Source of the DNA: Azolla caroliniana
Lineage: Eukaryota; Polypodiophyta
Assembly: GCA_043228905.1 (NCBI GenBank)
Contig: JBHGNT010000010.1
Location: 21,700,001-21,764,000 of the forward strand
Length of the DNA stretch: 64,000 bases
Reading direction: 5' to 3'
Part shown: positions 18,276-30,407 of the stretch, in pieces
Position numbering within the stretch: the stretch's first letter is position 1
Layout: each line of letters begins with the position of its first letter
Translations under genes and position numbers: made by a program
The notes under the pieces: model-generated
What the model was told of the DNA's origin: nothing
Database searches by the model: none
The model's input: only the letters and a program-made list of their open reading frames with translations

Positions 18276-19858
18276 GCCATACCATGAGCTAGTATAGCGG
18301 ACTCATACAGTGATCGAGAAGCCTTAAAGGCTTGGTGGGATATTCTATCAAGTGGTTGGTTATGTATCCTGTGAATAAAGACTACTAGTTGAAAAAGTGC
18401 TTCTACTAACATAGGGGGTAGAGTGAACTCAGCCCTAATAATGTCATGTGGGACCGACGATTTGCTTCGGAGTTGGCGTGATAACATCATCACCAATGGT
18501 CTCTCTAATTGTGTCCACATGAAAGATAGTAGTCCTGGGGCCCAAACCGCTGATGCATACATGAGAGAGGGAGTCACTAATGAGTCAAAAAGCCACCCTT
18601 TCGTTCGTGGCTCTTGGAAGTATGCTTGGTGGCATTGTCTCTCGAGGAGTGAGGGGGATGCATGTCCTCTTGTAAGTCTATCCTTCGCTGCTTGTGTCAT
18701 CGAAAATTTACCTGAGCGGGCACTAAAAGTGACTCCGAGATAGACATATGATCTAACCACCTCAACTGGGCTATGGGAGATAGTTAGGTGACACTTAGCT
18801 CTAACTTGGGCCGACGTGTGGAAGATAAGGACTTTAGTTTTCCCTAGATTCACTACCAATCCTCGTTGTGTACAAAAGTCATCTAAGGCATTAAGGTGCC
18901 TTTGTAGTTCGTGTTTGGATTCAGAGAGCAAAACTATGTCGTCTGCATAGAGCAAGATACGCACATGCGTACCCCCATGGACTACTCCATTGCCTCCCTT
19001 ACGAGCAATAAAATCTGTGATCTCATCAATGTAGATTCCAAAAAGAGTCAGAGATAAGGGGCAACCTTGTTTTACACCTATAGTGCTAGTGAAACTATCG
19101 GATATGCCGCCTGGGCATCGAACACACCCGAACACTTGTTCATATGGTGCGTAGATGGCCCAAACCATGTCATCTGGTATCCTCAAGCTCTTAAGCCTAT
19201 CCAACAACCGCTCTCTAGGGACCGTGTCAAAGGGTTTGCGGAAGTCCACAAAACAACAATATAGTTTCTTCTTACGAGCCTTAGTCTGGTCAATTAAGCA
19301 TCTAAGTGTGAAGATATGGTCAATAGTGGAGAAGGCTCGTCTAAAGCCAACTTGTTCAGGTGCACGAAGATTTAAGGTCTCCATATACTCGCTAAGCTTT
19401 GCCTCCATTACTACACCATATAATTTAGCAAGGGTATGACCTATCATAATGGTCCTATAAGTATTTGGGTCCATGGGGTCCCCCCCTTTATGTATGGGGG
19501 GCACTGTGTTCATGGTCCATTGTGGTGGAAAACCCTTTGCGAGGGCACGATTGAAGATTAGAGTTAGCAAGGGAGCTAGGCATTCTCTCGCGTGTATGAT
19601 GTGTTCTGCTCGCAATCCTGTGTGGTCCATGGACTTCCTATGTTGTAATTTCTTTATGACCTTCGTGACCCTAGAGGTCGTGAAGAGTGTCCCCACAATA
19701 GGTCGGGGTGTAGAAGGCATTGGAATGGGTGGTTGGTTTGGGATTTGGTAAAGTCTATCTGTATAAGTGTGCCAAGTTTCGGGATCTTCAATGGGTGTTT
19801 GTGGTCTTGGTTCCCATAATCTCTTCCATGCAGTGGCACAATCGCTACTCATGAGCAT
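18272..19858 (-). pseudogene. LINE reverse transcriptase domain
   Basis: 528 codons from the first ATG after the upstream stop. Reverse transcriptase motifs in order: CFVDFRKPFD (about 202-211), GVKQGCPLS (261-269), and the catalytic YADD at 304-307, all intact. It overlaps the next frame by four bases (ATGA) and is most simply a single-base indel that broke one polyprotein. Few lesions imply a fairly recent insertion. Confidence 0.88.
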
Positions 19859-19876
19859 GTGGTAGAGTTCCCAATA

Positions 19877-21124
19877 TTAGGATGCCTCCCATGCTCGTCT
19901 CTTACGACGTGTCATCTTGCGCATTTCTTTATGAGCTTGTACTGAGGTAATACTACTACTGAGTTGCGATATTGTAAATTGTCGATGTAAGCACCTACAA
20001 TCCTCATCATACCATCTATTTTGTGGCATAGATCCTACTTTACCTTGATTGGAGTGTTTCGTGTATGGGAAACTGCTAACTGCTGTAGAGTGAAGGATGT
20101 GTGTGAGTTTTGTACTAAGGCTCTCTAAAGGTAGGGAGGGATCAAGGGAGGAGAGATGGGCTTGAACATGTCGAGCATATATGTCAGAGAGCTCATGTGT
20201 GAAATGTATTGTGATGTCATGGCGTGGTTGACTAGAGTTGGTGACGTTAGAGATATCGCATTTTATCTCGAAGTATAAGAAACTATGGTCCGCGCCAATA
20301 GGACATGGGGCCACTTGGAGGGAGTTAATCATGTGGGTAGCTTCAGGGCGTCCTATTAGATAATCGACTGTGCTTTCCCCTCCTCCATGTGGGAAACATG
20401 TGAGCTCTTCCGAACCTGGCCACTTGGCTAAACCATTATATATGACCATCTGGTGCCGACTACCGAGTTCGAGCAAATGATGGCCAAAGCTCGTGGCGTC
20501 TGCACCTTGATCCTTTGATCTACGTGTGGTGTCTATGTCTGAAGGATCGACATTTACCATTTCTAGGTTTCTATTCATTTGAAATATTGTGCATTGTCGG
20601 GATTGGGTTCTCGCATTAAAGTCTCCTACAAGGAATACTTCTCCTTGGGAAGAATATCGGATTATGTCATCCGATAGAGGTTCATATGGGGAAGGCCCAT
20701 GTGGCACTCCGTCATCAACTAATCTCGCCTCGCCAGCCAGATTATAACGAGAGCCTTTCGGGGGAAAGTAACAAATGGCGAAAATTACTGCCTTGTCCTT
20801 GCTTGTGGAGACTTTCACCCACATAAAACGAGCTTCTGGGTCTGTGCTCAGTATTTCTATCCTATTATGTAGCTCCCTCCAAAACAATATTGCGACACCT
20901 CCAGATCCCCTGGTAGTGCATCGACGTAAGGTTTGTCTAAAAGCCAATTCCCAAGAAAATCCTTCGACTCGTGGGAGTCCCCTATTTGGGCTTTGGTGTT
21001 TTTCTACTAGGCAAACTATATCTGATTCCTTTAATATCCCCTCTAGGTGGCCGGGGTGTGTCCAGAGTGCGCCGTTACAATTCCATAAGGTCATCCTAAG
21101 TGTGTTTTCTGTCACATGGGCCAC
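19877..21124 (-). pseudogene. LINE endonuclease domain
   Basis: A 415-codon frame with the APE-type endonuclease signature: WNCNGAL near the start, a CLVEKH block where the catalytic Glu is expected, GDFNA near residue 168, and ADHS near the end. Such enzymes nick target DNA for target-primed reverse transcription. The frame stops at TAA (19877-19879), after which the same frame continues directly into the reverse transcriptase, so this is a premature stop in what was one polyprotein. The 5' ATG at 21124 follows a short GA-rich leader. Confidence 0.85.
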
Positions 21125-21215
21125 ACGCCGTCAATTAGTAGAGAGAGAGGGAGAGTCAAGACCACACAAACGAGAGAGGGAGAGCTTGTACAATGTATAC
21201 TATATAGTGGATCAT

Positions 21216-21259
<44 letters not shown>

Positions 21260-21431
21260 TATCCAAACCGGCTTCCAAGCCGCTTTAGGCTAAACCGGTT
21301 TGTGAACCGGTTCTGTTCAGGTTTGAGATCCCCAAAACGGTTTAGGCTTAGCCGGTTTGGCTTGAATCAGGCCAAACTGGCTAAGCCTAAACCAAACTGT
21401 TGCCAATCCCTAACCGCAACCATCGTAGGTT

Positions 21432-21676
21432 TACCAAATTATTATGTGGCGTAGATTGATAATCCTTTTGATAAGGACACCTTACACCCCATGGCATTTG
21501 GCAAACACCTGTAGTGAGTGGAGGCTAACAAACTTGAACCACCTAAAAGTGTATTTACCTAAGTGCATGGTAACCATCATAGGTTTACCATTTGGAAAAA
21601 TGTTTGCCAACTGCCATGGGATGTAAGATTTCCTTATCAAAAGGATTGTCAACCTACTCCACATAATAATTTGGTA
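21432..21676. repeat. Imperfect inverted repeat, MITE-like
   Basis: Arms 21432-21507 and 21601-21676 are about 85% matching reverse complements of about 76 bp, separated by about 93 bp. The spacer is a second copy of the unit seen at 16984-17050. No clear target duplication was found, so the class is open. Confidence 0.65.
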
Positions 21677-21823
21677 GATAGTGTTTTTTAATTCAAGAGT
21701 TCTCATTCATCAAACTTTTACTCCTGATGCCCACATGCTGTAAAATACAAGTTTCAAGATGTGCACATATAATTAGCAGAAAATTACTTATTGAATAAAA
21801 ACTGGTTATTTCATTGCCAAGTT

Positions 21824-24734
21824 TCAAGATTTTCTGTCTTCTTTCTTGCTTTCATATATATATGCATCTTTGATAACCTGAGGTGTAAAATCCTCCCTCA
21901 CATAAGCACTCAATAAGTCTGCGTATGTGTCGTATCTGGCAGTCATTCGGAATCCCCATTTATCCTTCACCTGTTGACACAAGTTCAAGTCCATATCTGC
22001 AATCATCAATCCATCCTGGTACCTAGACAAGCAAGGTGTACAAGATGCATCTGGAGCTGAAAAATAGCTGGATCCATAGAAATGGCCAAAATCTGTATGT
22101 GCTGGTTTTCCATCACCAGAGGTAAAAGGCCGAGGAAAGACCTCTGTGCCAACACGATTGATTGCACCTACAAAGTAACTATTGGCTATGGCTGCATTAC
22201 GAGCCTAAAAGTTCACAAACACCATTCCAAATTAGAAAAGAATCACTAATTCTAGGCAACAAATACAAATCATAGGGCAACAATATTTTGTTATACCAAG
22301 TATAAGCAACAGTACATACCATACCAAATATAGAAAATAACATTCACATAGGGAAGTATAGGCAGAAATATAATATTCACTTACCTCGATAAGCAACAGT
22401 ACATACCATACCAAATATAGAAAATAACATTCACATAGGGAAGTATAGGCAGAAATATAATATTCACTTACCTCGATAGGCCACATTGGTTCACTCAAAT
22501 TGCCTACGGTTGCTGAAGGATTGAACACTATCTCAGCTCCATTGAGCCCAAAAGCAAGCCAATTTAATGGATGATGTCGGCCGTAGCATATATTTACAGC
22601 AATCTTTCCATAGGCAGTGTCAAATACTGGATGCCCTGTATTTCCTTCCATGTAATATGTACTCTCATTGAAGTCGCCAACCCTTGGGATGTGATTCTGA
22701 CAGAATTACAGTATGGCCAAGTATTAAGCATGTTTATTTAACTCTATATTGAAGAATGTTTATCTGACTATATTTTCACTCAACTTGGGTGTAACTTTAA
22801 CACATTTCTGAGATATGCAATAGGTTGACTATCAAGTATTAATCATTAAGTAATGCAACCGCACATGAATGTAATGCCTCTTACCAGAAGGATAAAAAAC
22901 ATCTAGGTGTTCATCTCTTACTGAAAAAGAGAATCTTCTCTGGGAAATTAGGCTAAAATAAGTAATGCTGAATCAGCTGTTTCCAACAGCATATGTGACG
23001 GGTATTTTCCCAATTTGACAAGTGGTTTTGAAAGTTTCCATGCATTATTAAAACATGCAAGTGTATTACCTTTCGGTGTTTGCCGATGATATTGCCATGG
23101 TTCCCAATCACCACTGCAGTATTCCACAAAACATCTCCATGATGTTTATCTCGTTCTAAAATAGGACTTATAATCACCATGTTATGTTTCTGAGCAAGAA
23201 CTTGCAAAAACTTTGTGGATTCTCCTTCCTCGGCACTTTCTGCAAATTCACACCAGCTTTTCTCCCTTGTGCAGAAAGCAAATGGCATTGTCCACGCCTC
23301 CTGCCAAAACCCACCATTCATACATTTGCTGCGTGTGAAAAGGATGATAACATGATCTTTGCCACATAGTATACATGAACATTCATAATATATAACAATT
23401 AGAAAAGAATGCGGACATACTCTTTGCCACATACTATGCATGAGAATCCATGATATATAACTAAGTAGAGAAGAATGAGAACATACTTTACCACACATCA
23501 TTCATTAACATCTATATTGTTGCTTTTGAAAGAATGAAATTTGCCCCATTCCATCCACAATCCCCAAAATTTTCTTTAGAGAAGAATCAGCAAAAGCCAT
23601 TGCCCAGCATATTTCTTTAGAAAAATAAGAGACTTCTATTTCCTATTATACATCTTTAAGGATAGACATTATCACAGCATCCATAGTCCATAGTCCGTAA
23701 TGTTTCTTTACAAAAAAGTGAACGATTTTAATTCACATTGTGTGTAATTGAGGATAACAAAAAAAAAGCCATTGGAGGTCATATCACTCATAAGTCTTCA
23801 AGAACGACCACATGATTTTCGTATAGCATGTCTTCAAGGATAACACCCATAAAAGAATGCAGACATAATTTCTCGTCGTATTGTCTTCAAGTATAAGAAA
23901 CCAATATGATGGAAAACTTAAATCATTCATATAGGGGTATTCTTGGTGTTTTTCCTTCTCAAAATATTGTTACAAGTACCTGGAGGCAGAGAACATTAAC
24001 CGAGGCAGCACCAGCTGCATCTATAATAGATCCAACACGATCCATGATTGCCTTTTTCTGATCTGAGAATGGACTATTGGTTGGAAGAACTATTTTGTTC
24101 TGAACCAAGGCAGATCTAACCACACGTGGAAGTCTCATCTGCTCTTTCTCAGCCTTGAAACTGAATCCCTAATCCAAAATTTATAATAATATGGCAGAAA
24201 TTAATTAAGATGTTTAAACTTTACTGTGAATCTGAAAATGCCACAGTGAATCTGAAAATGGCACAACTAAGTTTTAAAATTTCTCAAGAGTAAGTCTTAA
24301 GCTAGCTCCAGCAGCAGATGAAAATCTGCATAAAAATCATATATATAAGAAAGGCCTTGTGAGAATGAATATATGCTCACCTGTATGTCGAATTTCGAAA
24401 GGTTGGCTGTCAAGATGACATTTTCTGGCAACTCAAGTGAAGCGACTACATCATCTCCATTGCATCCCTGCAGAATTCTGTATACTTCCTAAATATGTTC
24501 ACATATAGGAAAGCAAGCGTGAGTAATGGAAACACCAGAAACAACAAAGTAAGAAAGATAGAAGCAAGGAAAGAAAAGGGATGAGTAAAACCCAGAAATA
24601 ACATAGAAAGAAGGCAAGGTTGTCACCTTCAAAGTAGAAGGAGGTAAATGAGCAGCGAGGATGCGATGGAGAGAAGAGTGTTGATGTGAGGATTTTGTCT
24701 CTCCGTTCTGTTCATATTCCTGCTCTTCCGCCAT
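21824..24734 (-). CDS. PYD3: Beta-ureidopropionase (N-carbamoyl-beta-alanine amidohydrolase)
   Basis: Six exons on the minus strand: 24627-24734, 24381-24488, 23980-24168, 23070-23300, 22472-22696, 21824-22204; 413 aa, the family length (Arabidopsis PYD3 is 408). It is the last enzyme of reductive pyrimidine breakdown, hydrolysing N-carbamoyl-beta-alanine (or beta-aminoisobutyrate) to the amino acid, CO2 and ammonia. The nitrilase catalytic triad is visible as E136 (QEAWTMPF), K212 (GKHRKNHIPR) and C249 (NICYGRHHP). WGFRMTARY lies near the C terminus. All introns are GT-AG and all exon lengths here are multiples of three, so every junction is phase 0. The exon 5 donor is duplicated 87 bp into intron 5. 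The extreme N terminus is poorly conserved, as usual. Its neighbours have no related function. Confidence 0.96.
22303..22476 (-). repeat. 87-bp tandem duplication carrying a splice donor
   Basis: Two near-identical 87-bp copies lie back to back across the exon 5/intron 5 boundary of PYD3. Each contains TATCGAG|GTAAGTGA on the minus strand, so intron 5 has a second perfect donor 87 bp downstream of the normal one. Confidence 0.9.
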
Positions 24735-26527
24735 AGCTCTCTTGTGTTCGTCGTCGTCGTCTACTTTTCCTTCTTGGGATCTTTCGTTCTGTTATCACAC
24801 GGTGGGAGATAGTAGTAATAACAGCATGATGATGATGGGTGTCAAGTTTTATTCTTATATTGGAGGATCAAGCTTTTTCAATGGACAATGATGATCTTTT
24901 CCAATTGGAGGGATGAACAATCGCGACCATGCCTAATGCATGCATGTATGTGTCTCCAAACCCATACGCATCTTCTCATGGTGTTTCTAGGAGTCATCGT
25001 GTTGGTCCCAACATCTTCTTCTCACTTCTCAACGTTTTACTTCTTTGCATACCAATTATTAGTGGCACTACCTAGTACCTATACTACTCGCCAATGCATT
25101 TGTGATCAATACATCGATTACTGCACCGAGAAGCTGAATTGATCGTAGGCCTTTCAAAGCTTACACAATATTAATGCTCGTGCAACATCGATATCATGGT
25201 GTACGATATTAGTTGGCTATATGAGCACCATGAAGCATATGTTCCATTAAAGTTTGGTCATTTGACCCAAGGTACGATCATCGATCAATTCTACTATTAT
25301 TATGATGTTGATAATGGTTTCACACTTTACATATACACAAAGAAAATGTTTTTACTTGCTCAAGTTCGCCATCTAACTAAGGTTTATATGTTGTGTAATG
25401 ATGACGATTGTGATGATAGATGACATCTTAAATGCTTTGCAAATATCTAGGTTAGAACCATCTCATCTATTGCTAACTTTTTAATTGAGGGTCTTGCCAT
25501 ACCAATCACTCAACTGCACTCATATAATTCTAGGTCATTGTGTAAGTAGGGACATCCATTTGACTTACACAACATGTTATCGAGATCAACAAGGATAGGA
25601 TCATTACACATGGTATAACTTGGTAGAGCTAACCAAACAACCATGTTCAACCTTATTTTACAACCTACTCTTCCTTCCTCTTGAACTTGTTTGAATGTGC
25701 ATCCACAAATGCATATTACCACAAACAAGGAATATGGATGTAGTTAATTCTCAAGTAGGTTGGATTCATACTCACCCACAAATACCATGGATATGAACCC
25801 TAGATGAAGTTGGAAATCAAGAATCTAATCATGTATATATAAACATTTCATAAAATATAATTAGTGATTTTTGTCTTTGTACTCATCAGTTATGTGCGTT
25901 GTCATGATTCCCTTTCAACCATTTAATTGGATAATTAAAATAGTTGATCGCACTTTTAGAAACCACAATACATATTTCTCTCTTTTGGTGCAAGTTGTAA
26001 GTATTGCTCATTTTAATATGATACCAAATCATAGCCATGAGTATTATTCAAATTTCATACAATTAGTTAACAAAGTTCATATTCTTTACTTTGATAGTTT
26101 TCATTTTTTGAAGTAAAGTGACTTTAAGTATTCCCATATTTACACCTTTTTAAGTAAAAAAACACAAAAGCTTGTGAATATTTCAAAATTTGGGAAAAGG
26201 GTATCTAACAACATAATGTGCAAGCATTGCCTTTATATAAAATATATAAGACTTGAAGTCCCACAAATTATTGTGTATCGTCTTGCAAGTTAGACAAATG
26301 GAATTTTGAAACTTGAATATATAAAAATATATAGTCGAATTCTTGCTGATGCAACTCTGATGCTTCCAAAAAAAAATTGGTTAAATCTTGTGATGACGAC
26401 AAATAGAAATGTGAGCCAAACTAGCACCATAACAGATTGAATAATATTGATGTGCAAGGCCATGTTAGTATTACACTGTGTCACATTTGGAAAATAGGGA
26501 GCCTCAAATTTTTACATAATTGCTAGA
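24735..26527. other. Intergenic between PYD3 and ASHR3
   Basis: The first few hundred bases should hold the PYD3 promoter (gene reads leftward from 24734). The rest is A/T-rich; frames at 24888-25142, 25196-25423 and 25871-26116 have no recognisable domain. No gene is supported. Confidence 0.6.
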
Positions 26528-29500
26528 CTACAAGGTTGCAATCAATGGTTGCTTCATTGTTCTCTTATGTCTTCCTCCCCAAGTAGGAAGTTTGAAATAT
26601 GTATCAAGAACAGGCTTTATTTTCTTGTTCTGGTATGTTTCTCCAAGATACCCCCGACAATTTGAAGCTCCACAACAACATTTCACACTTCCTCCAAATT
26701 GAACAAACCTATTCATAAAAGAGAGGTCATGATACATGAATAAAAGAAACTCTGATGCAAATCAGAAAGCACATAGCAAATATTCCATCGTTTTAAGACA
26801 TCATTTCTCTTACTTGTAATCATATGTTAAAGCCTCGCCATGTTTGATATCTCGAATGGCGAATATACCGACTCTAATCTCTTTGTCAACCCTCCTTCAT
26901 CAACGAATTCATCACAAATGGTTAACGATAGTATAATCTTATCCAATGCTAGAGAACATATCAAGATAAATAGCTGACCACTTCTCAAGAATACAATTCG
27001 GATGACAACTGTGATTAACAAACCGAGATGCATTTCCTTTGAAAGTGGCATCGATTATAAAGTTCTTGCCAATTTCACACATGTAGAAATTGTGATCCCC
27101 TTTTGCTTTCATTGTCCATAGACGCTCTTCACAGATAGCTTCATTTATAACTGAACATGAAGTCCAACAGACAGAAGGTACAAACTATTTGAAAATCATT
27201 AATTTTCTTTTCCCATATGAAAACAAAACTCCCAATTTCATTGGACACAACAGTACATGAAACGGCATAACAATAAGCCAAAACAATTACGTCAGATGAA
27301 CAGCGACACTAAAGATCTTTTCATCAATAAAAAGGAGACATTATCATATCATTATTAGGTGCTAAACACAGATTAATTCTCAAGAAATAATAGTGATACT
27401 TTTCATTGCAACCCTAACTTAAATAGTACAGCTAATATATCAGTGACATAAACATGCAACCTCCAGCATGCTCTTAATGTGTACCTTCTCCTACGTACTC
27501 AACAATGAATTCTCCCTTCGCAATAGGTTCAGAGGTCTGGATGCCCCAACCACAATTCAATGTCTGCATATATAATGTTCTTATTTAGAGCCAAGCTAAG
27601 ATGAAATTTGTTCTAATAAATCAAATGTTTCATACTGAATCACAATGATCGTGGACATTGTTTCTTAGACAAAAAAAAAAGACAAGGCCACAGTACTTTT
27701 AACAACAGTTTTTTAGTTGGGGATGCCACTTTTAAAGATATATATATATATAGGAGGGTTTATTAGTCAAATAAGTTTTCTCACCATATGACAATATGTA
27801 GCTAAAATTCTAACAGTCAATCAAGGCATAGAAAGTAATAAAATACCATGATCAACACATAAACTACATGGTTTCTATAAATATCATGAGGTCTGTTGGT
27901 AACAGTCACTTGTATAGGTTTTTGTTTAAATGTCCACATCAAAAAGCAGAGAGTAGTATGTCAAAATTTACCTTAACAATTTTGATTTTCTTGTCTTTAC
28001 GGAATGGTTTATTTCTACATTTGTCCTCACAGGAACAGCTCTTTGAGCAGCTCATGGATTGAGCTCTGTGAAACGAGTAAAGAAAAACAACCTTAATCAA
28101 CACAGTTCACTCTCCATACTTGAATATAGTATTTTAGGCAGACATAGATAAGAATGAGGAGATGGAGCCAAAATATGCAGCTTTATAATATCACAATAAA
28201 AAAATTCTAAGAAATCATCTATCAAGCTGTAATACAAAGCATCGGTGCCCCATGATATAATCTGGGCAGAGATGGGTGCAGCCCCTATAATCATCGAGGC
28301 ATTATTCCAATCAATGACCTGTATCCAACAGCTTTGGAAGCTCCCTAAACAAAGGTACTCAAGGTTAGCACTTACATCATCAAAACAACTTGCAGCACAT
28401 GGAGACGTTCATTGCTGGTATGCTGAAATGCAACAATGGTTCGAGTGACATGACATAAGCGTAAATGCATTGCCCCTGTTCCAATATAGTTTAGATTGCC
28501 CCCATCTAAACATGACCAAAGTGGAAAAGAATAGAGTGATCCAAACTGATATTATTAACTTAGAAAACAAATAACATGGATCAGCCCCAAAACTTGGTAG
28601 GAAGATGGCCCACTATAAGACACTTTTTGCACACATCGGAGGATGGATTCATCATCAGGTCATCTGATATAGACATACATCTATCCTATGCAATGTGCGG
28701 TGTGATAGGGCAGCTGCAAACTTCATCAGATCATTTTAGAGATTGAGGTAGGCAGATATGCACTGAAAGAATTTGCCGATTGTGTCATCAAGGAGTAGAA
28801 TCTGAAGAACATTATGAATGTAACTATAGTGTTTTTCTGAAATAAGAGGGAGATACCATTGTCTCTTTAAAAAAGACTTTGGCCCACTATGCAAGGTAGT
28901 GGAATATGAGGACCAACGGTTCTTGGGATTTTTCTTGTTAGAAATCAAGACACCGGGAGAAGTTATTGAAGGACAACCATACAGCCACACAAACTCATCA
29001 ACAAAGAACAATCACAACTTTCTTTAGCCCCATTATTCCTACTCATGCTACAAGTCAATCAAGGGCTACACAAATGGGCTCCCGACCAGGACATAACAAA
29101 GGGGTTACAATAGATCCGGCAATCGCAATTTGTTGTGCACGTAAGCCCCATCCCCATGGATCACGATCTCAATACATAAAGGCCATTATTCCTACTCATG
29201 CTACAAGTCAATCAAGGGCTACACAAATGGGCTCCCGACCAGGACATAACAAAGGGGTTACAATAGATCCGGCAATCGCAATTTGTTGTGCACGTAAGCC
29301 CCATCCCCATGGATCACGATCTCAATACATAAAGGCCATTATCTCCCACCATCACACATGCTTCCCTTGCTCCGGAGACCTCTCCATTCTGGATCGACCT
29401 ATGCTAGAGATCTTTCGAATACAAAAGTTACACTGATTTGAGAATCTTACATGTACCGATGACTAGATTCTTTAGTCTCTTTTTACCTTATTTAATTTTT

Positions 29501-30375
29501 TTACTTAGTAACATTAATTTATTTTGATTTGTTCTTAAAGACAAGACAACACTTACGATGTAATCTGTTGTTTGGTCTTATAGGCCATTTATGGATCTTA
29601 AAGACGTTAATATATCTTTCTTCTTCAAAAGAGGTTCAGGTGAGAAAGAGAACCTGCATATACAACCATCTTGACATGAGCCTTTGCAATTGCAACCAAT
29701 GCCACCATCAACATCATCCTTCCTCCTTTTCACTAAAAAAATGTCTTTGAAAGGTTATGGATTCTCAATATAATAAAGCTCCAAACCAGCTCAATATAAA
29801 CCGGTTGTTGAAGCCACAAACTCTAAAATACCCTAGTTTTTCTTTATTACTCCAAATAAACCCAAGTTTTTGTTTTCATCCAAATGCCTTGCTTAACCCC
29901 GAGAAGACCAATTATATGTGCCCTTAAAGCAAATGTGTCCCCTTTTTCTCAATTTCATGTTACTGTGAACATATCCCTTTTTTCTCACTTTCTGGAGGGT
30001 GATCAGGGGCATTTGGGTAAGTAATGAAGACTTAGGGACATTTGGGGTCATCAAGAAAAACTTGGTGCAATGAAAAAGGTGACATTTGACAGGATACTGC
30101 GACGAGTATACACAAATGGAGCTGGTTCAAGTTCATTTTCTGAAATCTCCTGTAATCTTGACTGTATACTGAACTCAATAGGAGCATAAGGAATGGGTAA
30201 CCTCTTGAAAGTTTCCTGTGTACAGATTTGGTTGGTCATTGCCACAGAAGTGTGTATATAAATAGTGTGTTTCTCGCAAAATAAATAAATAAATTCCTTA
30301 CCTTTATAATATTTGTTGAAACCTTATGCTGCACTGATTCTGTGTCAGAATATCATCATAATAGTGGCTCCAATC

Positions 30376-30407
<32 letters not shown>

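Larger units (their letters stand above)
17230..21140 (-). mobile_element. Non-LTR retrotransposon (LINE, RTE-like), nearly intact
   Basis: One long reading region on the minus strand with the order APE endonuclease, reverse transcriptase, C-terminal zinc knuckle, and no separate ORF1. That order, the compact size and the simple-repeat 3' tail suggest the RTE clade; L1 is the alternative. The frame is interrupted only by one in-frame stop near 19877 and one frame change at 18272-18275. The 5' end is close to 21140 and the 3' end near 17230. GA microsatellites flank both sides, so the target-site duplication may be hidden in them. Confidence 0.85.
17051..21412. mobile_element. Non-autonomous hAT-like element, split by a LINE
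   Basis: Ends are TAGGGTTTGGCAA at the left and, as reverse complement, TAGGGATTGGCAA at the right, a typical plant hAT terminal inverted repeat. The bases just outside, accgcaag (17043-17050) and accgcaac (21413-21420), are an 8-bp target-site duplication with one mismatch, the hAT length. Only about 110 bp at the left and 160 bp at the right belong to the element itself, both rich in GGCTTAGCC-like inverted motifs. No transposase is present. The middle is a LINE that landed in a GA microsatellite. The hAT itself sits inside an older tandem unit, whose halves are 16984-17050 and 21421-21435. Confidence 0.7.

Noticed and set aside
22232-22651. 139-codon frame running through the PYD3 exon 5 donor
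   Set aside because: This is read-through of the duplicated intron sequence; the normal donor is intact.
28966-29436. 156-codon plus-strand frame with a 51-residue repeat
   Set aside because: It is antisense in an ASHR3 intron, created by a fresh 153-bp duplication, and adjoins a LINE relic.
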